In this document: piece after piece, positions 14,416-22,448 of the stretch
Position numbering within the stretch: position 1 is the first letter of the stretch
Layout of the letters: each line of letters begins with the position of its first letter
From: a candidate division KSB1 bacterium
Lineage (GTDB): Bacteria; Zhuqueibacterota; Zhuqueibacteria; JANLFK01; Oleimicrobiaceae
Reading direction: 5' to 3'
Assembly: GCA_034506335.1 (NCBI GenBank)
Contig: JAPDPR010000032.1
Location: 1 to 41,970, forward strand
DNA length: 41,970 bases
The notes under the pieces: model-generated
What the model was told of the DNA's origin: nothing
Seen by the model: the letters and a program-made list of their open reading frames with translations, nothing else
Database searches by the model: none
Translations under genes and position numbers: made by a program

Positions 14416-16032
14416 TCAGAAGCGGTAACGGAGCTCGAAGGTGAAGACCGATGTGCGGGAGTCATAGGCGCTGGCCTTGACATCCAGGTCTGCGTCATAG
14501 TTTGCCAGCACATTGAGCTCCCAATGCAAGGACCACGGCCAGGTCACGAAGCACATGAAGGAGGAAGCCCGCCGGTCGGAATAGATCGAGAGGCCGGACA
14601 CGTCGCGGGTGGGCGACTCGGGGTAAATTACCTTGCCCAGGGTGGCGCTGGCCGAAAGCAGGAATCCTCTGGGGCCGCTGTACTCCACTGCAACGGAGGG
14701 ACCGAAGGAGAGGTACTGATCGATCAGCGAAAACTGGTCTTGTTCGATCCCTTCCGAGGCCCGCGGTGTCCGACGTTGAAGTCGATAGCCTACCTCCAAA
14801 AATCCAAAACCCGCCACCGGCAACCGGAGAGCTGGCGACACTTCGTAGAGCCGATAGTCCGGAGTGGACGCGGCTGGAAACCTATAGTCACGCGCTGCGA
14901 GGTAGCCGTGGAGGACGAGCGCAATCCAACGACCGAAATCATGGCGCCACTCGGCGCGCAGTTCTGCCTCCACGTAAGGGTTGTTGTACAAACTGTCCGC
15001 GAATGGGGTAGTGAAGTGCCGGTGCCGCACGAGACCATCGACAAGCAGGCCCTGGAAAAAGAGACGGCCGCGGAGCGCGTGGTCACGGTAATCACGACTC
15101 GCCAGGTGGGGGTAGCGCCAGCGGCCGAACTCGTATTCCAACGATAGGCGCGTGCTTGGCACTACCAAGGCAGTGACCTCGCTTCTCAAACGATGGGCCA
15201 CGTAGCTGGCATAAAAGCGGTCTTCTCCGGCGTAGCTTTGGAGCGAACCGGTATACCCCACCAGGGCAACGAGTGTAGGAGCAAGGGCATAGCCCAATTC
15301 GCAGCGCAGATTGGCGCGCCCGAAATCGGGTGGTTGCGCCTCCCGATACGCCATCCCCTCGATCTCGTTCTGAAGCATCACGTAGTGTCCATCTCCAAAG
15401 CGCACGCGATGGCCCAGAAAAAGGCGGCCTCCCTGGTAGTCCCGGCTGCTGCGCAGTTCCAAAGTTCCATCAGTCAGCCTGGTCCGAGCCGACCCCCGCT
15501 CAAAGCCCAGCCGCAGACCAATAACAGGGTTGCCATCTCGTTCCGCGAGGGTAGTGTCCTGCAGCTCCCCGGGCACGGCAAAGCGCTGGTGCCACCCTTC
15601 CACGCCCACAAACAGCTCTGGATACCAGCGTGTCCCTATGGATCTTGGAGATGCAGCGGCTTGGCTGATGGGGGGAGAGGAGCTTTGTGTTGTTCCAGAC
15701 AAGTACTCCGCAACCACACCGAGCAGCGCTTCTGCACCGGCCCATTCTTGCCTCGCGGCAAGCTGCAATGCCTCATTGACTAGAGCAGCCACCTCCGGGT
15801 CAATGCCAGTCGTGTCGCCGTGCGCAAAGAACTCTGGAACAAGTCGCTGCACACGGAGGAAGGCCAGTTCGTAAAGCGTTCGGGCAAGGATGACGGCCTC
15901 AGCCTGATCCGGCGCGCGGGTCGACTCTTGAGCCGGCAGGTTTTCCGCAAAGAAAAAGCACGCCAGGAGGAGCACGCTCACCACAATCCTCCTGGCCGCA
16001 CGTCGAGCGCTGTAAGAGAAGATCTTGGCCAC
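14416..16032 (-). CDS. outer-membrane beta-barrel protein, unknown function
   Basis: The product has 538 residues. An N-terminal signal region (ARRAARRIVVSVLLLACFFFAENLPAQ) precedes a helical segment with two tetratricopeptide-like helices (about residues 45-110). A long series of amphipathic beta strands rich in aromatic belts follows, such as GYALAPTLVALVGYTGSLQSY and ATLGKVIYPES. The protein ends TFELRYRF, and a C-terminal aromatic residue is typical of BAM-assembled outer-membrane proteins. About 20 strands can be counted roughly, so it is probably a porin-like or structural barrel. The start is uncertain: the frame opens at a GTG with no Shine-Dalgarno, and an AGGAGG inside the signal region suggests an alternative GTG near 15980. 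It lies 36 bases behind the YXWXGXW gene. Confidence 0.7.
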   Translation of the reverse strand: MAKIFSYSARRAARRIVVSVLLLACFFFAENLPAQESTRAPDQAEAVILARTLYELAFLRVQRLVPEFFAHGDTTGIDPEVAALVNEALQLAARQEWAGAEALLGVVAEYLSGTTQSSSPPISQAAASPRSIGTRWYPELFVGVEGWHQRFAVPGELQDTTLAERDGNPVIGLRLGFERGSARTRLTDGTLELRSSRDYQGGRLFLGHRVRFGDGHYVMLQNEIEGMAYREAQPPDFGRANLRCELGYALAPTLVALVGYTGSLQSYAGEDRFYASYVAHRLRSEVTALVVPSTRLSLEYEFGRWRYPHLASRDYRDHALRGRLFFQGLLVDGLVRHRHFTTPFADSLYNNPYVEAELRAEWRHDFGRWIALVLHGYLAARDYRFPAASTPDYRLYEVSPALRLPVAGFGFLEVGYRLQRRTPRASEGIEQDQFSLIDQYLSFGPSVAVEYSGPRGFLLSASATLGKVIYPESPTRDVSGLSIYSDRRASSFMCFVTWPWSLHWELNVLANYDADLDVKASAYDSRTSVFTFELRYRF

Positions 16033-16068
16033 GGCGCCGTCTGAGCTAACGGGTCTGCTCTTTGTCTG

Positions 16069-16365
16069 TTACCGACGCGCCCAATGTCCTTCCACCCACC
16101 GCCAGCCGCGTGGTGTCTCGCGCCAGTAGCCCGGTACCCACACTTTTCCTTTCGATGCTTTCCGCCAGTGACCAGGAGTCCACACCCAAGTACCGTGCCA
16201 CTCCCAATGGCCCGGAATCCAGGTCGCTCCGGCAAAGGGTGGAGGACCGGCTACTTCGACGCGCACCACCGGTGGGGCACTTCGCACGTACACTGCCCTT
16301 GAAGCACAACCAACACTCAAGCCCATTGCTATACACATTCCCACAATACAAAGTGCCCGCCTCAT
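16069..16365 (-). CDS. small YXWXGXW-repeat lipoprotein
   Basis: 98 residues with a lipoprotein signal peptide (lipobox SVGC). The mature part is a set of tryptophan-rich repeats: WIPGHWEWHGTWVWTPGHW, then VWVPGYWRETPRGWRWVEGHW. This is the YXWXGXW (WXXGXW) repeat found in small secreted proteins of many Gram-negative bacteria, whose function is unknown. AGGAGG lies 6 nt before the ATG. It directly precedes the outer-membrane barrel gene and may share its transcript, which would place both products in the outer membrane. Confidence 0.8.
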   Translation of the reverse strand: MRRALCIVGMCIAMGLSVGCASRAVYVRSAPPVVRVEVAGPPPFAGATWIPGHWEWHGTWVWTPGHWRKASKGKVWVPGYWRETPRGWRWVEGHWARR

Positions 16366-16422
16366 CCAGTTCCTCCTTTGACAGGACTATGCTGAGCCTC
16401 ATTCGCGGCCAAGGCCGACTCG

Positions 16423-16491
16423 AAAAGGATCGTGCGATCCTCCCACGAGAGAGGAGGGGATCGGGCCGGATCCCGACCCCCTCCTGGGAGG
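16423..16491 (-). terminator. double-hairpin terminator region after the repeat surface protein
   Basis: Fifteen bases after the stop of the large minus-strand gene lies a 14-bp stem with one mismatch (arms 16452-16465 and 16472-16485, loop CCGGAT). It is embedded in a wider CCTCCCA/TGGGAGG pairing (16439-16445 with 16485-16491). Next, on the minus strand, comes a short GGATC-GCAC-GATCC hairpin (16440-16427) followed by TTTT (16426-16423), which looks like the release point. Confidence 0.5.
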
Positions 16492-16505
16492 AGCACAGCG
16501 TCAAC

Positions 16506-19490
16506 CTATTGGGCCAGCAGCATCTTAGTCACGAATAGATGGCGCTGACCGGATGGCGTCTGTGCTTCGAGCCTGCACAAGTACACACCGCTTGCTAGCG
16601 ACACCCCCCTTTGGTCCCTGCCGTCCCAGGTCACCGCGTGTCTGCCAGCTTCAAGCACACCTTGGAACGCCGTGTGCACTGGCTGCCCCAGCACATTGTA
16701 GATGATGATGCTTACTTCGGCTGCCTCTGGCAGCTCGAATCGCACCTCGGTGCTGGGATTGAACGGATTGGGGAAAGCACCTACGAGGGCAAAACTCTGT
16801 GGCAACGCGGCCTCGGCACCAGCAGGGCCGTCCTGGTTAGCCAACAAAAGATTCAAGTTCTCGCAAGAGCGCTCCTCGCTGCTCAGCGTGAGAGTAACCG
16901 CAGGACCCCCGGAATGCTGGCCGACCCGCTGCGCGCACACTTCATACTGGCCAGGCGGCAACTCCTCCAGCAGGTAGTTCCCATCCTCGCTGCACAAGAC
17001 AGTGGCGACGAGTTCACCTGCCTGGTGCACAAGCACCAGCGCTCCCGAGGACGGCAAGTCGCCCTTGTCCATCACTCTGCCGGCCAGAGTAAACGGCCCG
17101 CGAGCCTGGGGAGTGAGCGCAAAGTCGATGCCGGTGACCTGCTCGCCCGCTCCTATCGTCACGGGTGTAGCGAGCCACCAGGAATGGGTATCTTCATAGA
17201 ACTCGACCAGATAGCCGCTCTTGAAGGCCCACACAAGGTAGCGTCCGGGCTGTAGTCCGCGGAGAACGTAGAGCCCCGTGCTGTCGGTGAGGTCATGATG
17301 GACTTGGCCAGACGTCACCGGCGCGGCGTAGACGCGTACTCCGCGCAGAGGCTGGCCGGTCCGCTCATCCGTAACCCTGCCTGCAATGGCCCCACCCTCA
17401 AGGAAGCGGGAGGGAAGCGAAAAATCAATACCGGTGGTCGCTTCTGGCGCATTGACGACCACAGGGGTTGCCTCCGCGCGGCGCGAGACCCCGTCAAAAT
17501 AGACGGGAAGATAGTTCCTCGCCGAGGCGTGCACAAAGTAGCTTCCACTCGGCAGGCCAGTGACCGCATAGGCTCCGTCTTCGCCTGTAAAGGTCACTCG
17601 CATAAACGGACCGGTCGCACCGGTCACCTCCACGCGCGCGCCTGCTATAGGCTGTCCAGTACTCTTGCTGCGCACCGTGCCGGTGATGCTGCCACCGCCC
17701 GAAAGCGTGAAATCAATGCCTGCACTCGTGTCGCCACCGGCGACCGCCACCAGGGACGCATCTCGCACGCTGGACGCTTCGCAGTACCATTCAGCAAGAT
17801 AGCCTTCTGCCACAGCTCGAACAAAGTAGTTGCCTGGCTGTAGCCCACTGATCAGATACATGCCATGCTCATCGGTCCGCACTGGCGAAGGCTCAGCCCC
17901 CGGGCCTTCCCGGTAGGCGGTCACCACCGCCCCTGCGATGGGAGCACCGCTCCCTTGGTCGGTCACCAGGCCGCTAATAGCACCGAGCCGACTCAGGTGG
18001 AAGTCTATTCCATAAGTGTGCTGCTCGCTGACCACGAGAACCGGGGTCGCCAAGCGGCGCTCTGTCACGCCCTCGAACCACTGCGCCGCGTAGTCCTGGG
18101 CTCTCGCTTCCACGTAGTAGGTGCCCGGACTAACCCCCAGGGTATAGCACCCGCTGCTATCGGTCAGGACTCTTGCCTCCGATGTGCCGCGGCCAGATGT
18201 CCCAGCTGCGTGCGCACAGACGTGGGCCAGGGCAATAGGGGCACCAGTGACCGCATCAAGCACACGGCCAGTGATGGCGCTGCTAGTCTGTAAATAAAAG
18301 TCCACGCCTGTCGTCGTCTCGGTCTCCGTTACCTCTACCAGCGTAGCCTGGCGCATCGTAGGCGCATCGGTGTAGAACTCGCCCCGATAGCCGACCGCGG
18401 TTGCCTCCACCACATAGGAGCCTCCCGCCAAGCCGGCGATGACATACTCACCGTGCTGATCAGCCACTGCGTGATAACGCACGTGCGGCAGAAGGGGGAG
18501 GTACGCCTGCACGTGGGCGCCGGGCAAAGGAGTGCTGTCCAGTTCCGCTGCGACCAAGCCGCTTATCGCGCCGCCCCGGCTTAGCGCGAAGTTGACAGCA
18601 GTTACTGTGTCGTCTTGGGCCACACTGATTGGAGTCGCTTCTGGCAGAGACCGCGCGTTGTCAAAGTATTCTGGCACGAACCCCCGCGCTTCCGCGCGGA
18701 CCACATACAATCCTGGCGCGGGCACGGCCACCTCGTAATCCCCTTCCTCCGTGGTGGTGTCCTGAGCGCACCATGGCAAAGCCCCCAGCCCCTGCACCGT
18801 CACCACGGCCCCAGGCACGGGGGAACTATCCGCTTCGTTTACCACCCTTCCTGCGATGACCGCATTCATGTGCGGACGGACCATCACACGCGCCACCCCC
18901 CGCAGCAGCTTTCGCTCTACCGCAACCTGGGCGACGACCTGTCCCACCGCTGGCAGGTTTCCCGCAGTGAAAAGGCCTTCGGGCGTAATGGTACCCAGCG
19001 CCGGGGGCATGACCTCCCAGCGCACACTCTCGGCTGGTACCGTCCGCCCTTCCCTGGTCTGAATCACCGCGCGAAACTGCTGCGTCTGCCCAGGCATGAG
19101 CTCGACAACGCCCGGCTCTACCACCAAACGCATCGCCGCTTCGCTTCCCCGCGCGGGGCCGACGACAACATCTGCGCTTCCCCTCACCACCAAGCTGCCG
19201 CTTCGCGCACTGACAAGCGCCCGCCCGATCCCCTCCTGCTGGCCGGCTACGAAGTAACCGTCGCCCGTGATCGCCCCGAGAGTGGCCGGTTCCACCGACC
19301 ACGTGTAGGTCGCACCGCGCACCGGCCTGCCGAGGTTGTCAAAAAGCTGGGCTTCGAACTGCTGCCCCTGGCCAGGCTGGAGCACTGCCTGTTGCGGCCT
19401 GACCACTACCTGCTGCGCCAGTACGGAGCCGGCTAGCAACAGGAGGGAAGCCGTAAGTATCCACCAGCATAGGCCTCTGTTCCTGTGCAT
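16506..19490 (-). CDS. secreted surface protein: two Ig-like domains, seven carboxypeptidase-regulatory-like repeats, C-terminal sorting domain
   Basis: The product has 994 residues with a clear signal peptide (MHRNRGLCWWILTASLLLLAGSVLAQ). Two Ig-like (BIG-type) domains lie at about 27-108 and 118-204. Seven repeats of about 98 residues then begin near 209, 307, 404, 504, 602, 700 and 806, with the pattern ITGxVxD-TGxPIAGAxVxA, GxYxLxGLxPGxYxV and GIDFxLS. These are carboxypeptidase-regulatory-like beta sandwiches. The last 90 residues contain FPNPFNPSTEVRFELP, VLGQPV, GVYLCRLE and end KMLLAQ, the FlgD-like/type IX (Por) secretion sorting domain of FCB bacteria. It is probably displayed on the surface. 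The ATG at 19490 has GGAGG exactly 8 nt upstream; the open frame reaches back to 19550. It follows a lipoprotein gene, with which it is probably co-transcribed. Confidence 0.88.
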   Translation of the reverse strand: MHRNRGLCWWILTASLLLLAGSVLAQQVVVRPQQAVLQPGQGQQFEAQLFDNLGRPVRGATYTWSVEPATLGAITGDGYFVAGQQEGIGRALVSARSGSLVVRGSADVVVGPARGSEAAMRLVVEPGVVELMPGQTQQFRAVIQTREGRTVPAESVRWEVMPPALGTITPEGLFTAGNLPAVGQVVAQVAVERKLLRGVARVMVRPHMNAVIAGRVVNEADSSPVPGAVVTVQGLGALPWCAQDTTTEEGDYEVAVPAPGLYVVRAEARGFVPEYFDNARSLPEATPISVAQDDTVTAVNFALSRGGAISGLVAAELDSTPLPGAHVQAYLPLLPHVRYHAVADQHGEYVIAGLAGGSYVVEATAVGYRGEFYTDAPTMRQATLVEVTETETTTGVDFYLQTSSAITGRVLDAVTGAPIALAHVCAHAAGTSGRGTSEARVLTDSSGCYTLGVSPGTYYVEARAQDYAAQWFEGVTERRLATPVLVVSEQHTYGIDFHLSRLGAISGLVTDQGSGAPIAGAVVTAYREGPGAEPSPVRTDEHGMYLISGLQPGNYFVRAVAEGYLAEWYCEASSVRDASLVAVAGGDTSAGIDFTLSGGGSITGTVRSKSTGQPIAGARVEVTGATGPFMRVTFTGEDGAYAVTGLPSGSYFVHASARNYLPVYFDGVSRRAEATPVVVNAPEATTGIDFSLPSRFLEGGAIAGRVTDERTGQPLRGVRVYAAPVTSGQVHHDLTDSTGLYVLRGLQPGRYLVWAFKSGYLVEFYEDTHSWWLATPVTIGAGEQVTGIDFALTPQARGPFTLAGRVMDKGDLPSSGALVLVHQAGELVATVLCSEDGNYLLEELPPGQYEVCAQRVGQHSGGPAVTLTLSSEERSCENLNLLLANQDGPAGAEAALPQSFALVGAFPNPFNPSTEVRFELPEAAEVSIIIYNVLGQPVHTAFQGVLEAGRHAVTWDGRDQRGVSLASGVYLCRLEAQTPSGQRHLFVTKMLLAQ

Positions 19491-19550
19491 AAGTTGATCC
19501 TCCATGATTAGACTCCCCTTCGCAAGGCACCGGAACGTGCCCACGCACAA

Positions 19551-20519
19551 CTATCTCCTTCCGTACACCATCCCCCACTGCACCGAATTATACGGCGCTG
19601 CGTCGTCGTAGATGGTGCCGTTGTCGATGGCGTCGATCAGCAAATGCCGCAACCCCTGGTCGTGTTTCGCCACCCAGCAGCCGCTGAACACCCCGTCACC
19701 GGCGACCTGATCGGGGTACGCCCCTTGATCGTTAAGGACATGCCGCGCCCGGTGCAGACCTCGGTCCACGCCGAAATGGACGAGCACCGTCGTGCCGGGA
19801 GGCGGTGGAAAGCTATTGCTATTGGTAAGGGACACGTACACCTTCACCGTGTCGCCCGCCGAGAACAGGGGCAATCCTATATGGCGAGGTAGCCAATAGC
19901 TCAGCGGGTCTGCAATCACCAGCGGCTCCTGCCCTGGAGGTTCAATCCACACACGGGCAATGTCGATGGTAGTGGGCACAGACTGGGACTGGCTCATGCT
20001 CACCTGGACAATCCGCCAGTTACGAAGGGGGTTGTCGGTGTACGCCACTCGACGCAGCTTTGCCTTCCGCACCACCGTGGTCTCAATGGGTTTCTCGTAG
20101 ACTTTGTACGCCTGAGGAGGAGTGTTTTCGCTATCTTTGGCCACGACGACAAACGTACCAGTGAACGTCTTCGTCACCGTGGCGATGGCCAGGGTGTCGA
20201 GTTCCCCCGGCGCAGCCTCGAACTCAATGTCCACTGACACGAGAGAGAACTTGCCTCGCCGGCCATACCTCACGGGTTCAATGTAGTCGCCTGCCTTTGG
20301 GGTAGCGCCAACCTCATAGCTTGGCGGTTGAGCTCCTCCGTCGTCCAGGCCCATCTCGTGGAACACCTCCACGTCGCCCAGCACGATGGTGCGAATCGCT
20401 TCTTCCTCAGCAGACCGATCCACAACATGCGCGGGGTTTTTGTCACAACTCATGATGGTGGCCATGGCCAGCACGGTCACAGCCCCAACTTGCAACAGCC
20501 TCGCTTTCTTCATCATCAT
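19551..20519 (-). CDS. lipoprotein of unknown function, Ig-like C-terminal part
   Basis: The product has 322 residues. Three adjacent Met codons open a lipoprotein signal with Cys25 in TIMSCDKNP. The middle part is beta-rich (SLVSVDIEFEAAPGELDTLAIATVTKTFTGTFVVVAKD). The C-terminal third, with GDTVKVYVSLTNSN, TTVLVHFGVDRG, GDGVFSGCWV and HLLIDAIDNGTIYDD, resembles an Ig-like fold often seen in FCB envelope lipoproteins (a choice-of-anchor or DUF-type domain). No catalytic pattern is visible. AAGGAGG precedes the first ATG. It is the gene before the large repeat surface protein, so the two may form a surface complex, but that is inference. Confidence 0.7.
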   Translation of the reverse strand: MMMKKARLLQVGAVTVLAMATIMSCDKNPAHVVDRSAEEEAIRTIVLGDVEVFHEMGLDDGGAQPPSYEVGATPKAGDYIEPVRYGRRGKFSLVSVDIEFEAAPGELDTLAIATVTKTFTGTFVVVAKDSENTPPQAYKVYEKPIETTVVRKAKLRRVAYTDNPLRNWRIVQVSMSQSQSVPTTIDIARVWIEPPGQEPLVIADPLSYWLPRHIGLPLFSAGDTVKVYVSLTNSNSFPPPPGTTVLVHFGVDRGLHRARHVLNDQGAYPDQVAGDGVFSGCWVAKHDQGLRHLLIDAIDNGTIYDDAAPYNSVQWGMVYGRR

Positions 20520-20610
20520 GCGTCCTCCTTAGCCAATGTGAGTTGAAACCACCACACGAGTTACGGCTCATTATCCAAGGTGATGTCTCCACGCTGTGGT
20601 GCGAAAAGCC

Positions 20611-22101
20611 TTACTCAATCGGTTGTCGCGCTTTGCTCAGCAGGTCTAGGGCGGTTTCAGCAATGCTGCGTGATACACCCGGTTGCTGGCGTTCCAACGC
20701 GTGTGCCGCAGCCGCGCGCAGGGTCCGGGCCTGCTCGATGAGCGCGCGCCTGTCGTCGCTCACGCCTCCTGCCGCCTGGACCTCCTCCAAGGCACGATCC
20801 AGTTCTTCGATTCGCTGCGCAGCCATCGTCGGTACGGTGCCCGCCTGAAGGCCGTTGAGGCCGGGCGTCAGAAGCCGCGTACCGGCCAGGACCCACATCA
20901 GCGCCAGCCGATATCGCCCCTGTTCCAGAGCCATTTCTGCCAGGTGCTGCAAGCGTTCTGCCTGGGTCACAAGCTCATCTGTTCCTGGCTGTCCAGCTCG
21001 CATCTCCCGCACCTGGCGGATGTCTTCCTGCAGGCGAGCTACCTCCTCCTCGGCGCGCAGGGCAAGGGTTTCGCCCTGCAGGGAGCTCCGGCGCATAAGG
21101 CGAAAAGCGATCCCCTCCGCCAGCTCCGCATTTTGCAAAGCCAGCGCGAACGCCCCTGCGCCCAAGTTTCTTCTTGCCCGGGCAAGCAAATCAGCCCCAC
21201 GTTGGAGAAGAAGGCGCGTCTCGGGCCCTTGGGAGTCCGCGGCCTGTCTGGAGACCTCCGCCATCAACTCACCGACACGCTCCACTTCTTCCTCCGCCCT
21301 TTCGCGCATCGAGGGAGTTTCCCCGTCGGCCAGACTAATGGAGCGCAGGAGGAGGCGAATGCTCTGGTGATAAAGCTCCCAGGCCAATACCGTCTGCCCC
21401 CGTTGTAGCGCCCGCACCGCGAGCATGCCATGGCGTCTGGCTTGTTCCAAGGACCGTCTTGCCACGGGATCGTCGCTGCGGGCCACCCGCTCTTCGGCCA
21501 CCGCCAGCAAGGACTGGTACTGCTCCCGGGCCTCCTCGAGGCGCTCGCTGCCGGCCCTGACTGTGCCTTGGGCCAACTCCATCGCCCGCTTGCCGAGGTA
21601 GATGGCCACGCGGTAGTACTCTGCGGCAGCCTGATAGCGCTGTTGCCGCTGGGCCTCGATGGCGCGCCTCTGCTGGCGACGTGCCTGAGCCAGGAGTCGT
21701 TCCGCCTCCGAGTTTCCGCTGCCTGGAACCACCTGCTCTGCCTGGCGAAGAAGGTCCTCCAGGCGCTCCCCCAGCTGTTGCACTGGGCTACGCAGGAGGC
21801 GCGCCGTCAACTGGTCAAGAAGGCGACGCGCTGCCGCGATGTAGGTGCTGGCTTGCCCATGCCTCCCCGCCCTCATCTCTGAAGCTGCGCGTTCCCGCAT
21901 CTGCTTGGCCTGCTCCAACATGCCCCGCAACGTGGGGTCATCGTTACCCGCAAGCAGTTCCTCTGCGGTCCGCAATTGCCGATCCAGCTGATCAAGCGCC
22001 GCCTGGGTGCCGCGCTGGCCCTGGGCCCATACCTCCGCCGCCAGCAGCAGCACCGTCACCACAAGCAGACCTCTAAATCTCGGGTAGTGCGTAGTATTCA
22101 T
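20611..22101 (-). CDS. secreted helical (coiled-coil/TPR-like) repeat protein
   Basis: The product has 496 residues. A signal peptide (FRGLLVVTVLLLAAEVWAQG) precedes an almost entirely alpha-helical protein rich in Arg, Glu, Ala and Leu. It has repeated units of about 75-80 residues that include a phrase like LLxQARxxxxxAxxAxxxGxxxxAxxxxxxAxxLLxR, for example RRLLDQLTARLLR, EYYRVAIYLGKRAMELA and ELYHQSIRLLLRSISLA. These look like long helical hairpins related to tetratricopeptides or periplasmic coiled coils. No family name is secure. The ATG at 22101 has GGAGG 10 nt upstream and directly starts the signal peptide; the open frame is longer. It diverges from the glycosyltransferase operon and may be the first gene of the envelope cluster running left. 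Confidence 0.65.
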   Translation of the reverse strand: MNTTHYPRFRGLLVVTVLLLAAEVWAQGQRGTQAALDQLDRQLRTAEELLAGNDDPTLRGMLEQAKQMRERAASEMRAGRHGQASTYIAAARRLLDQLTARLLRSPVQQLGERLEDLLRQAEQVVPGSGNSEAERLLAQARRQQRRAIEAQRQQRYQAAAEYYRVAIYLGKRAMELAQGTVRAGSERLEEAREQYQSLLAVAEERVARSDDPVARRSLEQARRHGMLAVRALQRGQTVLAWELYHQSIRLLLRSISLADGETPSMRERAEEEVERVGELMAEVSRQAADSQGPETRLLLQRGADLLARARRNLGAGAFALALQNAELAEGIAFRLMRRSSLQGETLALRAEEEVARLQEDIRQVREMRAGQPGTDELVTQAERLQHLAEMALEQGRYRLALMWVLAGTRLLTPGLNGLQAGTVPTMAAQRIEELDRALEEVQAAGGVSDDRRALIEQARTLRAAAAHALERQQPGVSRSIAETALDLLSKARQPIE

Positions 22102-22236
22102 AGTCCTGAGACCTCCCTCCGTCCGCCCGTCTGTTTGCAAGGGCCGTGCCACTTCGCCCAGCCGATGCGCTTTTCGAAAAAACAAGAAAATACAAGGTGA
22201 GCGGCCGGTCCCCAGCAGCCTTGGCGTATCCGATAT

Positions 22237-22262
22237 GTACCTCCAAGTACACCCGCGTGTAC
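22237..22262. promoter_or_regulatory. cluster of three GTAC palindromic half-sites
   Basis: GTAC occurs at 22237, 22247 and 22259. The last two form a perfect GTACAC-CCGC-GTGTAC inverted repeat, and the first two form TGTAC-CTCCAA-GTACA. The stretch lies between the divergent starts at 22101 and 22449, where an operator would be expected. Spacing differs from the LexA-like boxes at the right end, so it is not called as one. Confidence 0.3.
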
Positions 22263-22372
22263 CTCACGGGCCACCTGCCCGCCGTTTTTCTCTCGCCAGT
22301 GGTCGGGGAACCAGAAATTCTCTTTCCCCGTTGCATGAGTAGGCTTGATTAGGCCGGTGCTGGATTTTTCGC

Positions 22373-22401
22373 TTGTAAATCTTGCAGCCTTATGGTATAT
22401 T
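22373..22401 (+). promoter_or_regulatory. sigma70-type promoter of the TPR/glycosyltransferase operon
   Basis: TTGTAA (22373-22378) and TATATT (22396-22401) are separated by 17 bases, with TG one base before the -10 (extended -10). Transcription would begin near 22408, about 40 nt before the chosen ATG. Confidence 0.7.
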
Positions 22402-22448
22402 AGCGTTAAACTGAGATGTGTGCCCACGTTATGTCCCGAGGAATGACT

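Noticed and set aside
22251..22262. GTACAC...GTGTAC dyad as a third LexA box
   Set aside because: Half-sites are in the opposite orientation to the two boxes at the lexA locus and the outer GGT/ACC are missing.
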